DNA from: Shinisaurus crocodilurus | Lineage: Eukaryota; Chordata; Lepidosauria; Squamata; Shinisauridae | Reading direction: 5' to 3' | Assembly (NCBI GenBank): GCA_021292165.1 | Contig: CM037876.1 | Coordinates: 204,869,200 to 204,933,199, forward strand | DNA: 64,000 nt | Notes under the pieces: generated by a model | What the model saw: only the letters and a program-made list of their open reading frames with translations | Databases searched by the model: none | What the model was told of the DNA's origin: nothing | Part shown: positions 33,201 to 42,015 of the stretch, in pieces | Layout of the letters: each line of letters begins with the position of its first letter | Position numbering within the stretch: the first letter of the stretch is position 1 | Made by a program: the position numbers and the translations under genes

Positions 33201-33573
33201 TCCCTCTACAGGAATATTAGTGGTTATCTACAAGCCAGCACTGCAGATTAAACATAGGAAGATTAGTTAAGAAAGCAAAGCTACTGAAGTAGATGGGAAG
33301 TGTCAGGTTTCTAAGGGATGAGGGAGTGAAAATACTCTTATTTATTCCAAAGGAGATAGATAAGTAAAGGGGGTGGGCGGGGGGAATTGCATAGAAAGAA
33401 GGTCTGCTAAAGAATCCTTAGGCAAATAAATGGTATATATACTAAATGTACTAAATGTGCAAAGTGCTTTACACTTTTTGAGCATAGTCCACTGGGAAAA
33501 TTTCCTGTGCAAATCTGATGGAAGTGAATGGGACTTGGGCAAAATGGAACTTGGGCTTTGATGCAATTAGCAT

Positions 33574-33824
33574 TACAGTAATACCTTGGATTGCAAGTAA
33601 CTTGGTTTGAGAGCGTTTTGCAAGACAAGCAAATTTTTAAATATTTAATTTTTTTTTACTTGATATACAAGCGACGTCTTGCAATACAAGTACTGTAGTA
33701 CGGCTTAAATTAAAAATCTCTACAAATTTTTTTGGGGGGATTTCGTTTTGATATAAGAGTGTTTTGGATTATTACAAACACATTTCCGGAACGAATTATG
33801 CTCTCAATCCAAGGCATGACTGTA
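33574..33824. mobile_element. Tc1/mariner-type MITE, copy 2
   Basis: The ends TACAGTAATACCTTGGATTG and CAATCCAAGGCATGACTGTA are inverted copies beginning and ending at TA. The arrangement of inner arms (GAGCGTTTTGCAAGACAAGC; TTGATATAAGAGTGTTTTGG) is that of the copy at 17684. Confidence 0.85.
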
Positions 33825-34254
33825 CATTTCTTGGAGTTGTGCAAGAGAAGTCACCCTTGTTCATCTCCAGGGCAATCCCGTGAGGTCAGTCACGGCCCAC
33901 GAGAAACTCAAGTTAGATTTCTCCAAATGTTTTTAAATTTCTACCCTCTTGTAAAATCTTGAGCCACTGTGTACTGGTGTGCATGTATGTGGAGCGCTGG
34001 AGCGGGCAGCCAAAGAAGGTCAAGGGCTGAGAAATTATAATGAAGAATGGGCAGTTTTGCATGATTAAATAGGCCACCGTGGCTTGTTTAAATTGGTGGT
34101 GTGTGCTGTGTGCCATTAGCCTAATTACCCTCCTGGGCACAGCTTGTTTTCTCATTCTAACCTAAGTGGCATGGCTTGTTGAGTTATATGAGGGTTGTTT
34201 CTCCTCAAACAACAGGTCACAGTGGCTTGTTTTGATTGTGTGAACCAGGTCATA

Positions 34255-34338
34255 GATTTCATAGATCATAGAGTTGGAAGGGGCCCACAAGGCTATCGAG
34301 TCCAACCCCCTGTGCAATGCAGGAAACTAGAGGAGGGG
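34255..34338 (-). mobile_element. Truncated CR1 3' tail beside the full element
   Basis: A short CR1 tail in the same orientation as the long CR1 ends just where that element's tail repeats begin. It holds 'tagagttggaaggggcccacaaggctatcgagtccaacccc'. Confidence 0.85.
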
Positions 34339-34340
34339 TC

Positions 34341-34430
34341 TCATAGAATCATAGAATCATAGAAAAGTAGAGTTGGAAGGGGCCTACAAGGCCATCGAGT
34401 CCAACCCCCTGCTCAATGCAGGAATCTAGG
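34341..34430 (-). repeat. CR1 3' UTR with terminal 8-bp repeats
   Basis: On the minus strand the element ends in GGACTCGATGGCCTTGTAGG and repeated ATTCTATG units. CR1 elements are known to end in such short repeats instead of poly(A), and they serve priming of reverse transcription. Confidence 0.9.
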
Positions 34431-37301
34431 TCAAAGCATCCCTGACAGATGGCTGTCCAGCTGCACCTTGAATGCCTCCAGAGTGGGAGAGCCCACAACC
34501 TCCCTAGGTAGTTGATTCCATTGTCTTATTGCTCTGACAGTCAGGAAATTTTTCCTGATGTTTAGGTGGAATCTAGGTTCCTGTAACTTGAGCCCATTAT
34601 TCCGTGTCCTGCAAACTGGGATGATCGAGAAGAGATCTTTGCCCTCCTCTGTGTGACATCCCTTCAAATACTGGAAGAGTGCGATCATATCTCCCCTCAG
34701 TCTCCTCTTCTGAAGGCTAAACATGCCCAGTTCTTTCAGTCTCTCCTCATAGGGCCTTGTTTCCAGTCCCTTTATCATCTTTGTTGCCCTCCTCTGAACC
34801 CTCTCCAGTTTGTCTACATCCTTCTGAAAGTGTGGTGCCCAGAACTGGACGCAGTACTCAAGATGAGGCCTAACCAGTGCCGAGTAAAGGGGAATTATCA
34901 CTTCCCGCGATTTGGAAGCTATACTTCTATTAATACAGCCCAAAATTGCATTTGCCTTCTTTGCAGCCACATCGCATTGCTGGCTCATATTCAGTTTGTG
35001 ATCTACCACAATTCCAAGATCCTTCTCACTTGTAGTATTGTTGAGCCAAGTGTCCCCCATTCTGTAACTCTGCATTTGGTTTCCTCTCCCTAGGTGCAGC
35101 ACTTGGCATTTATCCCTATTAAATTTCATTCTGTTGTTTTCGGCCCAGCGCTCCAGCCTATCGAGGTCACTTTGAATTTTGTTTCTGTCTTCCAGAGTAT
35201 TAGCTGTTCCACCCAACTTTGTGTCATCTGCAAATTTGATAAGCATTCCCCGTACCTCCTGATCCAAGTCATTAATAAAAATGTTGAAGAGCACCGGGCC
35301 CAGGACCGAGCCCTGTGGTACCCCGCTCGTTACCTCTCCCCAGTTTGAGAAGGAACCATTGATAAGCACTCTTTGAGTCCGATTCTGTAGCCAGTTGTGG
35401 ATCCACCTGATAGTTGTTCCATCTAGCCCACTCTTAGCTAGCTTACTAATCAGGATATCATGAGGCACTTTGTCGAAAGCTTTGCTGAAGTCCAGATATA
35501 TAATGTCCACAGCATTCCCACAGTCCACAAGGGAGGTTACCCGATCAAAAAATGAGATCAGATTAGTCTGACAGGATTTGTTCTTGACAAATCCATGCTG
35601 GCTTCTAGTAATCACTGCATTGTTTTCAAGGTGCTTGCAGACTGACTTCTTTATAATCTGCTCAAAAATCTTCCCGGGGATTGATGTCAGACTGACTGGC
35701 CTATAGTTCCCAGGTTCCTCCTTCTTGCCCTTTTTGAAGATGGGAACAACATTTGCCCTCCTCCAGTCGTCTGGCACTTCACCTGTCCTCCATGATTTCT
35801 CAAAGATAATAGACAGTGGTTCTGAGAGTTCTTCTGCCAGTTCCTTTATTACTCTAGGATGCAGCTCATCAGGCCCTGGAGATTTAAACTCGTTCAGAGT
35901 AATCAGGTGCTCCTTGACCATTTGCCTATTAATCTCAAGCTGCAATCCTGCCCCTTCAGTCTGCACTTCAGGTTTGCCAGGGGGGTCATAGACCCTCTTT
36001 TGGGAGAAGACCGAGCCGAAGTAGGAATTGAACACTTCTGCCTTTTCTTTGTCTTCTGTTATCAATTTGCCATCCTCATTGCGTAGTTGAACCACCAGTT
36101 CTTTCTTCTGTCTTTTACTGTGCATGTATCTGAAGAAAGCTTTTTTGTTGCTTTTAGCATTCCTCGCTAACCTTAGCTCATTCTCAGCTTTAGCCTTCCT
36201 GACACTATTCCTGCAGTTCTGTGCTACCTGCCTGTACTCTTCACTTGTAGCCTGTCCTTCCTTCCACTTCCTATACGTGTCCTTTTTTGTTTTCAGGTCG
36301 TCTTTGAGTTTATTGTGAAGCCACATTGGCTTCTTCTGTTGCCCTCTGCCTTTTTTCCTTTTGGGAATTGTTTGCAATTGTGCCTTTAAAATTTCCTTTT
36401 TTAAAAACTCCCACCCCTCCTGGGCTCCCTTTCTCGTGAGAGTCACTTGCCATGGGATCTTACTAATCATTGTTCTGAGTTTGTTAAAATTGGCTTTCCT
36501 AAAATCCAGGGTACGTGTTTGGCTACACTCAGCTTTTGCTTCCGTTAGAATCAAGAACTCAAGTATAACATGGTCACTTTCCCCCAGAGTTCCCGAAACT
36601 GCCACTTTATCCACTAACTCGTCTCTGTTGGTTAGAATCAGGTCAAGGATAGCCGATCCTCTAGTTCCTTCCTCCACTTTCTGTAGGAGGAAGTTATCAG
36701 CAGCACAGCTCAGGAATTTCTTGGAGGGGCCATGTTTGGCTGAAAAAGTCTCCCAACAGATATCAGGGAAATTGAAGTCTCCCATTACTACCACATTGTG
36801 CCTCCTTGAAACACTGGCAATTTGTTTTTCAAAAGTTCCATCCTCGTCTTCTCCTTGATTGGGTGGTCGGTAGTAGACTCCAACCGCCATGTTCGTTTTA
36901 TTCTTTGCCCCCTTTATTTTAACCCAGATGCTCTCAATGGGGCTGCCAAGCTCCTCTTCCTGTATCTCTGTGCAGAGATACGTATTTTTAACATACAGTG
37001 CAACTCCACCTCCCTTTCTGTTGCTTCTGTTCCTTTTGAACAAGTTATACCCTTCAATTGCTGTATTCCAGTCATGGGAGTCATCCCACCAGGTTTCAGT
37101 TATCCCTATCAAGTCGTACTTGCCCTCATGTATCAAGAGTTCAAGTTCGTCTTGTTTGTTGCCCATACTCTGGGCATTAGTATAAAGACATCGAAGACTA
37201 TGTGCTTTATAGTCCGACTTTCCCCCTACATTTTGTGGTAGACTATCAATGGGCACCGCTGGAGCTGTTCTCTCCATTGTGGCATAGAGGCCTTCTTCCA
37301 T
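34431..37301 (-). CDS. CR1 LINE ORF2: endonuclease-reverse transcriptase (intact)
   Basis: An open frame of 956 codons. The N-terminal APE-type endonuclease has N42 (YTNAQS), E69 (ITETW), the GGGVALYVKN loop, GDFN at 174-177 and SDH at 242-244. A linker follows, then the reverse transcriptase with SPGPDELHPRVIKELA, NYRPVSLTS, YLDFSKAFDKVPH, SGVPQGSVLGP and FADD at 690-693. The C-terminus ends in the family's VQLDSHLSGML. No stop or frameshift is visible and all key catalytic motifs are present, so the copy could encode active enzyme. The frame is also open upstream of the chosen Met and across the ORF1 stop, so a slightly earlier start or re-initiation is possible. It lies antisense to MRPL23. 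Confidence 0.95.
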   Translation of the reverse strand: MEEGLYATMERTAPAVPIDSLPQNVGGKSDYKAHSLRCLYTNAQSMGNKQDELELLIHEGKYDLIGITETWWDDSHDWNTAIEGYNLFKRNRSNRKGGGVALYVKNTYLCTEIQEEELGSPIESIWVKIKGAKNKTNMAVGVYYRPPNQGEDEDGTFEKQIASVSRRHNVVVMGDFNFPDICWETFSAKHGPSKKFLSCAADNFLLQKVEEGTRGSAILDLILTNRDELVDKVAVSGTLGESDHVILEFLILTEAKAECSQTRTLDFRKANFNKLRTMISKIPWQVTLTRKGAQEGWEFLKKEILKAQLQTIPKRKKGRGQQKKPMWLHNKLKDDLKTKKDTYRKWKEGQATSEEYRQVAQNCRNSVRKAKAENELRLARNAKSNKKAFFRYMHSKRQKKELVVQLRNEDGKLITEDKEKAEVFNSYFGSVFSQKRVYDPPGKPEVQTEGAGLQLEINRQMVKEHLITLNEFKSPGPDELHPRVIKELAEELSEPLSIIFEKSWRTGEVPDDWRRANVVPIFKKGKKEEPGNYRPVSLTSIPGKIFEQIIKKSVCKHLENNAVITRSQHGFVKNKSCQTNLISFFDRVTSLVDCGNAVDIIYLDFSKAFDKVPHDILISKLAKSGLDGTTIRWIHNWLQNRTQRVLINGSFSNWGEVTSGVPQGSVLGPVLFNIFINDLDQEVRGMLIKFADDTKLGGTANTLEDRNKIQSDLDRLERWAENNRMKFNRDKCQVLHLGRGNQMQSYRMGDTWLNNTTSEKDLGIVVDHKLNMSQQCDVAAKKANAILGCINRSIASKSREVIIPLYSALVRPHLEYCVQFWAPHFQKDVDKLERVQRRATKMIKGLETRPYEERLKELGMFSLQKRRLRGDMIALFQYLKGCHTEEGKDLFSIIPVCRTRNNGLKLQEPRFHLNIRKNFLTVRAIRQWNQLPREVVGSPTLEAFKVQLDSHLSGML

Positions 37302-37339
37302 TGGTACCCCTGAGTTTATGTCTCCCTCCCCTGTTGGAT

Positions 37340-38368
37340 TCAGTTTAAAGCCCTCCTGATTAAGTTCCTCATGCTGTGGCCAAACACATTCTTCCCAGTC
37401 CTTGTGAGGTGCAACCCATCCTTTGCCAGCAGTCCATCTTCCAGGAAGTGTAGCCCGTGGTCCCAGAATCCAAATCCCTCACGTCGGCTCCACCTTCGTA
37501 GCCAGTCATTCACTCGGAGTATTTTTCTTTCCCTTTCTATGCCTCTTCCAAGTACTGGAAGGATGGATGAGAAAACTATCTGGGCCCCGAAGTTCTTGAG
37601 TTCCCTTCCCAGCTCTTCAAAGTCTGCCGTGATTTCTTTGTAACTCCGCTTGGCAGTATCATTTGTACCCACGTGGAAGAGAAGAAAGGGGTATGTGTCG
37701 GTGGGCTGCATGAGCCTCGGCAGCTGCTCTGACACATCCTTAATCCGTGCTCCGGGGAGACAGCACACCTGGCGAGTCCATGGGTCTTCGCGACATACTT
37801 TGGCTTCGATCCCCCGCAGGAGGGAGTCTCCCACTATGAGTACTCTTCTCTTCCTCTTGCTGTAGGCCTTGGTTTGATTGCCTCCACTCGACTGACCCTC
37901 AGCCTCTTGCTCGCTATCACGTTGGGTGCCCGGTAATCCGTCCTCTGCAGGCTGTCCTCTGCTCTCGTCCTCAAGTACATGGAAGCGGTTCCATAGCTCC
38001 ACTGCTTCCACAGGCGCAGAGTGTCTTGTAGTTCTTGTGCTCCTAACAGTCACCCTTTTCCAGGGAGTTCCCCCTGCGTTATTTTCCCTTGCCTCAGCAG
38101 TCTCCGACTCCGCCTCATCCTGCCGTTGCCCTTCTGGCTCCTGCACTGTGCTTTGGTGCTGTAGATCCACCGTTCTGTCTAAGAACTCCTCGCTTTCTCT
38201 TATGCTCCTGAGGGTTGACACTTGCTGCTCCAGTCCTCTGACCTTTTCTTCCAACAGCGTGACCAGCTTGCACTTGTTGCACGTGTAGGCCATGTCGATC
38301 TCCGGCAGGAAAACAAACATAGCACACCCCTTGCAGGTCACCACCACTGCTGAGTCCTTTCCTTCCAT
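37340..38368 (-). CDS. CR1 LINE ORF1: zinc-ribbon/coiled-coil/SGNH esterase-like protein (intact)
   Basis: 342 codons. Residues C12, C15, C30 and C33 form two CX2C pairs suggesting a small zinc-binding fold. A heptad-like leucine stretch (about 36-56) may form a coiled coil. After a charged linker, residues about 175-342 resemble an SGNH/GDSL hydrolase: GDS with Ser182, HVGTND with Asn236, and DGLHLT with Asp317 and His320. This esterase-like domain is known in ORF1 of CR1 elements and is thought to aid RNA-protein or membrane interactions; its role is not settled. The stop codon lies inside the open ORF2 frame. Confidence 0.92.
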   Translation of the reverse strand: MEGKDSAVVVTCKGCAMFVFLPEIDMAYTCNKCKLVTLLEEKVRGLEQQVSTLRSIRESEEFLDRTVDLQHQSTVQEPEGQRQDEAESETAEARENNAGGTPWKRVTVRSTRTTRHSAPVEAVELWNRFHVLEDESRGQPAEDGLPGTQRDSEQEAEGQSSGGNQTKAYSKRKRRVLIVGDSLLRGIEAKVCREDPWTRQVCCLPGARIKDVSEQLPRLMQPTDTYPFLLFHVGTNDTAKRSYKEITADFEELGRELKNFGAQIVFSSILPVLGRGIERERKILRVNDWLRRWSRREGFGFWDHGLHFLEDGLLAKDGLHLTRTGKNVFGHSMRNLIRRALN

Positions 38369-38390
38369 AGTGCTCGGTTTCTGTCTTCCT

Positions 38391-38421
<31 letters not shown>

Positions 38422-38604
38422 AGGGACCTCCCCCTTGACCTCCCCTGCCGAACTCCGCTGCCAAACTCCTGTTTTCTCTCCCTGTTTGCTCTCCCTGTTC
38501 GCTCACTCTCTGGGAGCCTGCTTGCCTTATCACAGCCCCAAAAACAGCTGGAGCCTCTCTCCTGTTGTGCTCCTGCTCAGCTGGGAGTCAGGAACAGGAA
38601 CAGA
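38369..38604 (-). promoter_or_regulatory. CR1 5' UTR with internal poly(A) run
   Basis: Upstream of ORF1 the strand reads GACAGAAACCGAGC, then a run of about 27 A (38394-38420), then GC-rich sequence with GAGCAAACAGGGAGAG units. The 5' UTR of CR1 is expected to hold its own promoter; none was identified by motif. Confidence 0.6.
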
Positions 38605-38690
38605 GTCTCCCATCCAAGTAATAGCCAGGCTTGACCCTGCTTAGCTTTCCACACTCAGACAAGCTAAGCCAGCATAAGCCTCAGGCCTGT
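38605..38690 (-). pseudogene. 5S rRNA-derived segment (5S pseudogene or head of a 5S-type SINE)
   Basis: On the minus strand the 43-nt core 38647-38605 (AAGCTAAGCAGGGTC ... TACTTGGATGGGAGAC) matches vertebrate 5S rRNA with about four differences. It spans the internal promoter (A box, intermediate element, C box). Weaker similarity (GCTTGTCTGAG) continues upstream to about 38670-38690. The 3' quarter of 5S is missing, and the CR1 5' end follows directly in the same orientation. It is not a functional rRNA gene. Identity with 5S is from memory. Confidence 0.7.
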
Positions 38691-39284
38691 AGATCATTGT
38701 ATGGTGATTTAGCTCAGACTGTTCCAAATGTGTTTTCTGGATTTTGCAATTATTGTGAATACATGCATTATTTAAAAAGAAAAATGTTGCTTCCTGCTTG
38801 TGCACTGATGGTGCTAAGGTTGGCAGGTTAGGCTGGATCATTTTGGCCTTGGAAATGTGAATGCTTCTTCGTGTTGAGTTAAAAGTTTCTCTTTTCCACT
38901 GTGGCATGATAATGTGGAAGTTTTAGATGTACTGATTCCTTATGTAATTTTTTTGCCTGCATTGCTATGACCTACAGTTGATGCAATTAAATACAAATTT
39001 GAATATGGGATGAGAGAGCCTCATGGGCAGTAAAGTTACAACATGATTAACACTCCAACCCTAAACACCTTTGCTCTGAGATAAGAGCACAGAAGTGCCT
39101 AGAAATGGTTCTGTGGGAGTAGCCACAGGACCATTTCTAGGCACCATGGAAATATGTCTTCTGCGACTGCAAAATTGAACTACCCAGAAGATCAAAACTG
39201 TCCATTATTGAAAAACCATTTATTAGGGAAGGGAGGAATTGTTAGCTCATGGGAAGTCAAGTCAACTCTTCATCTCCTTAACAG

Positions 39285-39358
39285 GTTCAAACAAGCGGAG
39301 GGACCATAAAAACAGACGAATCAAGAAGCCAGATTACAAGGTTGCCTACATACAGCTG
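39285..39358 (+). CDS. MRPL23: MRPL23 exon 4
   Basis: Two bases complete Gly; the exon then encodes [20 protein letters not shown] and YIQL, with acceptor CCTTAACAG and donor GTGAGT. It is a basic, rRNA-facing segment conserved in uL23m ([25 protein letters not shown]). Confidence 0.97.
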
Positions 39359-39907
39359 GTGAGTAAATGTGTCTGTTTGAAGGTTATTGGACAAACCAAC
39401 TATTCCATGCGTCTTCTGAACTGTAGGGATAAATGAGAATTTGTGTGTGTTGAAATTCTGCCAGGATGAGGCTATTTTTTCCAAATGGCATTGAAGAGCA
39501 TCTGGTTCGCCACTGTGGACTAGATAGGCCTTTGGTCTGATCCAGCAGCATGCATCTTAGGCTTAGAAACTGCTGCTTGGGTTATAGGAGCCACCTTGGC
39601 ATGATTTGTTGCTGAAGGTGCGAGACAATAACAACTGGATTATCAGTTAGTTACTGGGCCAATAAATACTAAAAATTACCAGGTTCCTATGTGTGTGCTG
39701 GTCAGTGTGTGTGAGAGATGCATCTTTCTTTCCTGTATTAACATAATAAAACAAAAGGGCCCGCTAGGATTGCTCTGGGAAAAGCTTCATAGAGGGCCTA
39801 CACTACAAGGCTCAACTAGTTGCCCTGTCCTGATTTCCCCACGCAGTACCCTGAGATTCTCTAATACACGATTTTCAGCTTCCCCACAAGTTTCCCAGAT
39901 TTTCTAG

Positions 39908-40046
39908 GGCAGCTTTCCCCAACCTGGCGCTCTCCAGATCTATTGGACTACAACTCCCATAATTCCCTATGGCCATGTTATCTGGGAATTATGGGAATTC
40001 TACTCCAGCACACCTGGAGGGCACCAACTTTGAGAAGGTTGTTATA
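39908..40046. mobile_element. Palindromic MITE-like element
   Basis: The arms GGACTACAACTCCCATAATT and AATTATGGGAATTCTACTCC pair around a short centre. Ends CAACCTGGCGCTCTCC and GGAGGGCACCAACTTTG pair as well. Confidence 0.75.
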
Positions 40047-40891
40047 GGGGGAAAGTTACGACACTGAAACGGTTACTTTTGTCAAAGAATGCCTGCTATT
40101 TCCCTAACATCTGGCCCTAAAGATTCAAAATCCTAATATATCTAATAATTAATGCCACTTAGGCAAGTCTACAGAATGCTCCTTTTTGCATAGTGTAGTT
40201 TCTTGGTGGATTTTTTTAGGTTGCATATTCACATCTGATTTCCCCCTTTACAAACTGAGAATTATTATTCATGTTTTAAAATGTCTCTTTCTCAGAGGGG
40301 AAGAGACTGGGTCAGGATATTTCAGTCCTGAGGACTAGGAGGAGTGACTGAGAGATTGTTTAAAGTACCTTTCTCCCCAGGCAAATGTTTTGCCCATTGT
40401 GATGGGGCATGCAAACTATTGGTGCTGTAGAGCCAATGGCAGCCGTTGTGCCAACAGAGGAGCAGGGATTGGTACTGGCATGCGTACATCTATTCCTGTG
40501 TGCTGTCGTCTTAGCATTGCAGCTTGTGGGCTCAAAATGTTCACCTGCTCTGCTAGTGCCGAGTAGGGTTTGCTAGTCTCACCATAGGGGGTTCCTACTT
40601 TTGGGCAGTAGCTGACATGCAAACCTTTGAATAGGAGGGCTCTGGAGTGAAGTCATTTAATCCTGCTGATAATGTTTGTAGCTGTTCTCAGTATCCCTTT
40701 TAATTTTTCAGTATTTCTGGTGGCTAGCCAAAACATATCGTCACCCCTGACCCTCTCCCATCTTGGGGTCAGGACAGGTCTCATTCCTGATGGTGCATTG
40801 GGAGAAGGAAAGGGACTCATGCCCCACTGGGACTCATGCCTGCAGCCCCACTGGGATTTAGAGGATTTGGCTTTGCTTGCATACCTTTTTG

Positions 40892-41142
40892 CATTTATTT
40901 ATTCTTATTTTATTACATTTATATCCTGCCTTTCCCCCTCTTGCTAGGAACCAAAGGCTGCTTACATGATCCTCCTCCTCCTCTCCATTTTATCCTCACA
41001 ACAACCCTGTGAGGTAGGTCAGGCTGAGAGTCAGTGACTGGCCCAAAGTCACCCAGTGAGTTTCATGACTGAGTGGGGACTAGAACCTGGATCTCCCAAG
41101 TCCCAGTCCAACACTCTAACCACTACACCACACTGGCTCTCA
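40892..41142 (-). mobile_element. MIR-like tRNA-derived SINE
   Basis: An antisense copy of the SINE at 11719. On the minus strand: head AGCCAGTGTGGTGTAGTGG, a CORE-like middle, and a tail with TATAAATG and an A/T-rich end. Confidence 0.88.
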
Positions 41143-41255
41143 ATAATTGCTGTCATCTCTTGCCTTCCTGTTTTGAGAATCTGATTCAGAGCAAAGTGCA
41201 AGTCCTTCCACCATCTCTCTCCCTCATTGCATCTTTTTGATTCCTAAAAGTTTAC

Positions 41256-41992
41256 TGTGGAGAAAGCCCAAACCCCAGTTACACACACACACACACATTT
41301 CCCCCAAGAGAGGGGGCAAGGGAGGAGGGATGAGGTCACCAGGGAGTACCCAGACAAGTCATCAGCCCCAACAAAGGAGGACCTCGGCAGAGATCCACAA
41401 ACGTCCAGGAAGGACCATCAAGGACCATCAACAAACAGGGCAGTCTCAAAGAGCTGCAAAGTATCAATACGTCACCGTCTTCCCGGGCAGGAATAAGCCC
41501 ACATGAACGAAGGGGCAGGCACAAGCCCCCACCTGACCCAGAGGGCGGGGGGAGCGGGAAACCCGGGGTAGAAAACCCCTCTCCCTTCCGGTAGTGGGTT
41601 GTTGGGAACCACGGGGCCATATCCTCCTAAGCAGAAGCCGTCCAGGTGCACCGTTCTCCGCTAGGAAGCGCCGATCGGGAGCTGGGCTGAAACTGACTAG
41701 AAGTAGTATCTTTGATGTGAGGATATTGACCTGAATGTAATCTGCTAGCCACGGAGCTCGCTCATTGGGTAAGACGCGGGTCAGCTAAGGTTGTGTTGAC
41801 TGTAAACGTGTTCTTAGAAGGCTGATAGTTCCGATCTGATTATTGTATAAACAAATAAAAAGCCTTATTTGGGCATACAAAGGGTTGTGGTTTTTCCTAT
41901 TGTACTAGAAGCCGATACGAGCTGTATTGCTCTGCCGGTTAACCCTAGAGTTGCCGAACTCACGCAAAGGATCCGGTTGCTGATCCTTCACA
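41256..41992 (+). mobile_element. Solo LTR with 5-bp target duplication
   Basis: The 737-bp block begins TGTGGAGAAAGCC and ends CCTTCACA, and is bounded by TTTAC on both sides (41251-41255 and 41993-41997). It has an AATAAA signal near 41855 and no internal coding region, as left by recombination between two LTRs. The first 13 bases equal those of the Gypsy LTR at 1676-2767 read on its own strand, so the two are probably related. The middle differs greatly. Confidence 0.88.
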
Positions 41993-42015
41993 TTTACCAT
42001 TACAACTTAATGATT

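Larger units (their letters stand above)
34341..38604 (-). mobile_element. Near-full-length CR1 LINE
   Basis: Order on the minus strand: a 5' UTR of about 0.2 kb, a run of about 27 A, ORF1, ORF2, a short 3' UTR and ATTCTATG terminal repeats, about 4.26 kb in all. This is close to the usual full CR1 length. Most CR1 copies are 5'-truncated, as the others in this window are, so an almost complete copy with both frames open points to recent insertion. The 5' boundary is uncertain and abuts a 5S-like segment. No target duplication was identified, as is common for CR1. Confidence 0.9.
31829..39284 (+). other. MRPL23 intron 3, transposon-rich
   Basis: More than 5.5 kb of this 7.5-kb intron is mobile DNA: a hAT element, a MITE, a mariner MITE, two CR1 tails and a near-full-length CR1. 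The segments 33200-33570, 33825-34250 and 38700-39280 hold no gene that I can see. Confidence 0.75.

Noticed and set aside
36361..37241. Plus-strand open frames of 139-165 codons within 36361-37241
   Set aside because: They lie opposite CR1 ORF2 and arise because ORF2 is intact; no recognisable product.
34341..38604. A host gene encoding reverse transcriptase or an esterase
   Set aside because: ORF order, the ATTCTATG end and related truncated copies show a CR1 LINE, not a host gene.
38605..38690. A functional 5S rRNA gene
   Set aside because: Only the middle part matches; the 3' quarter and the T-run terminator are missing and the 5' part is eroded.
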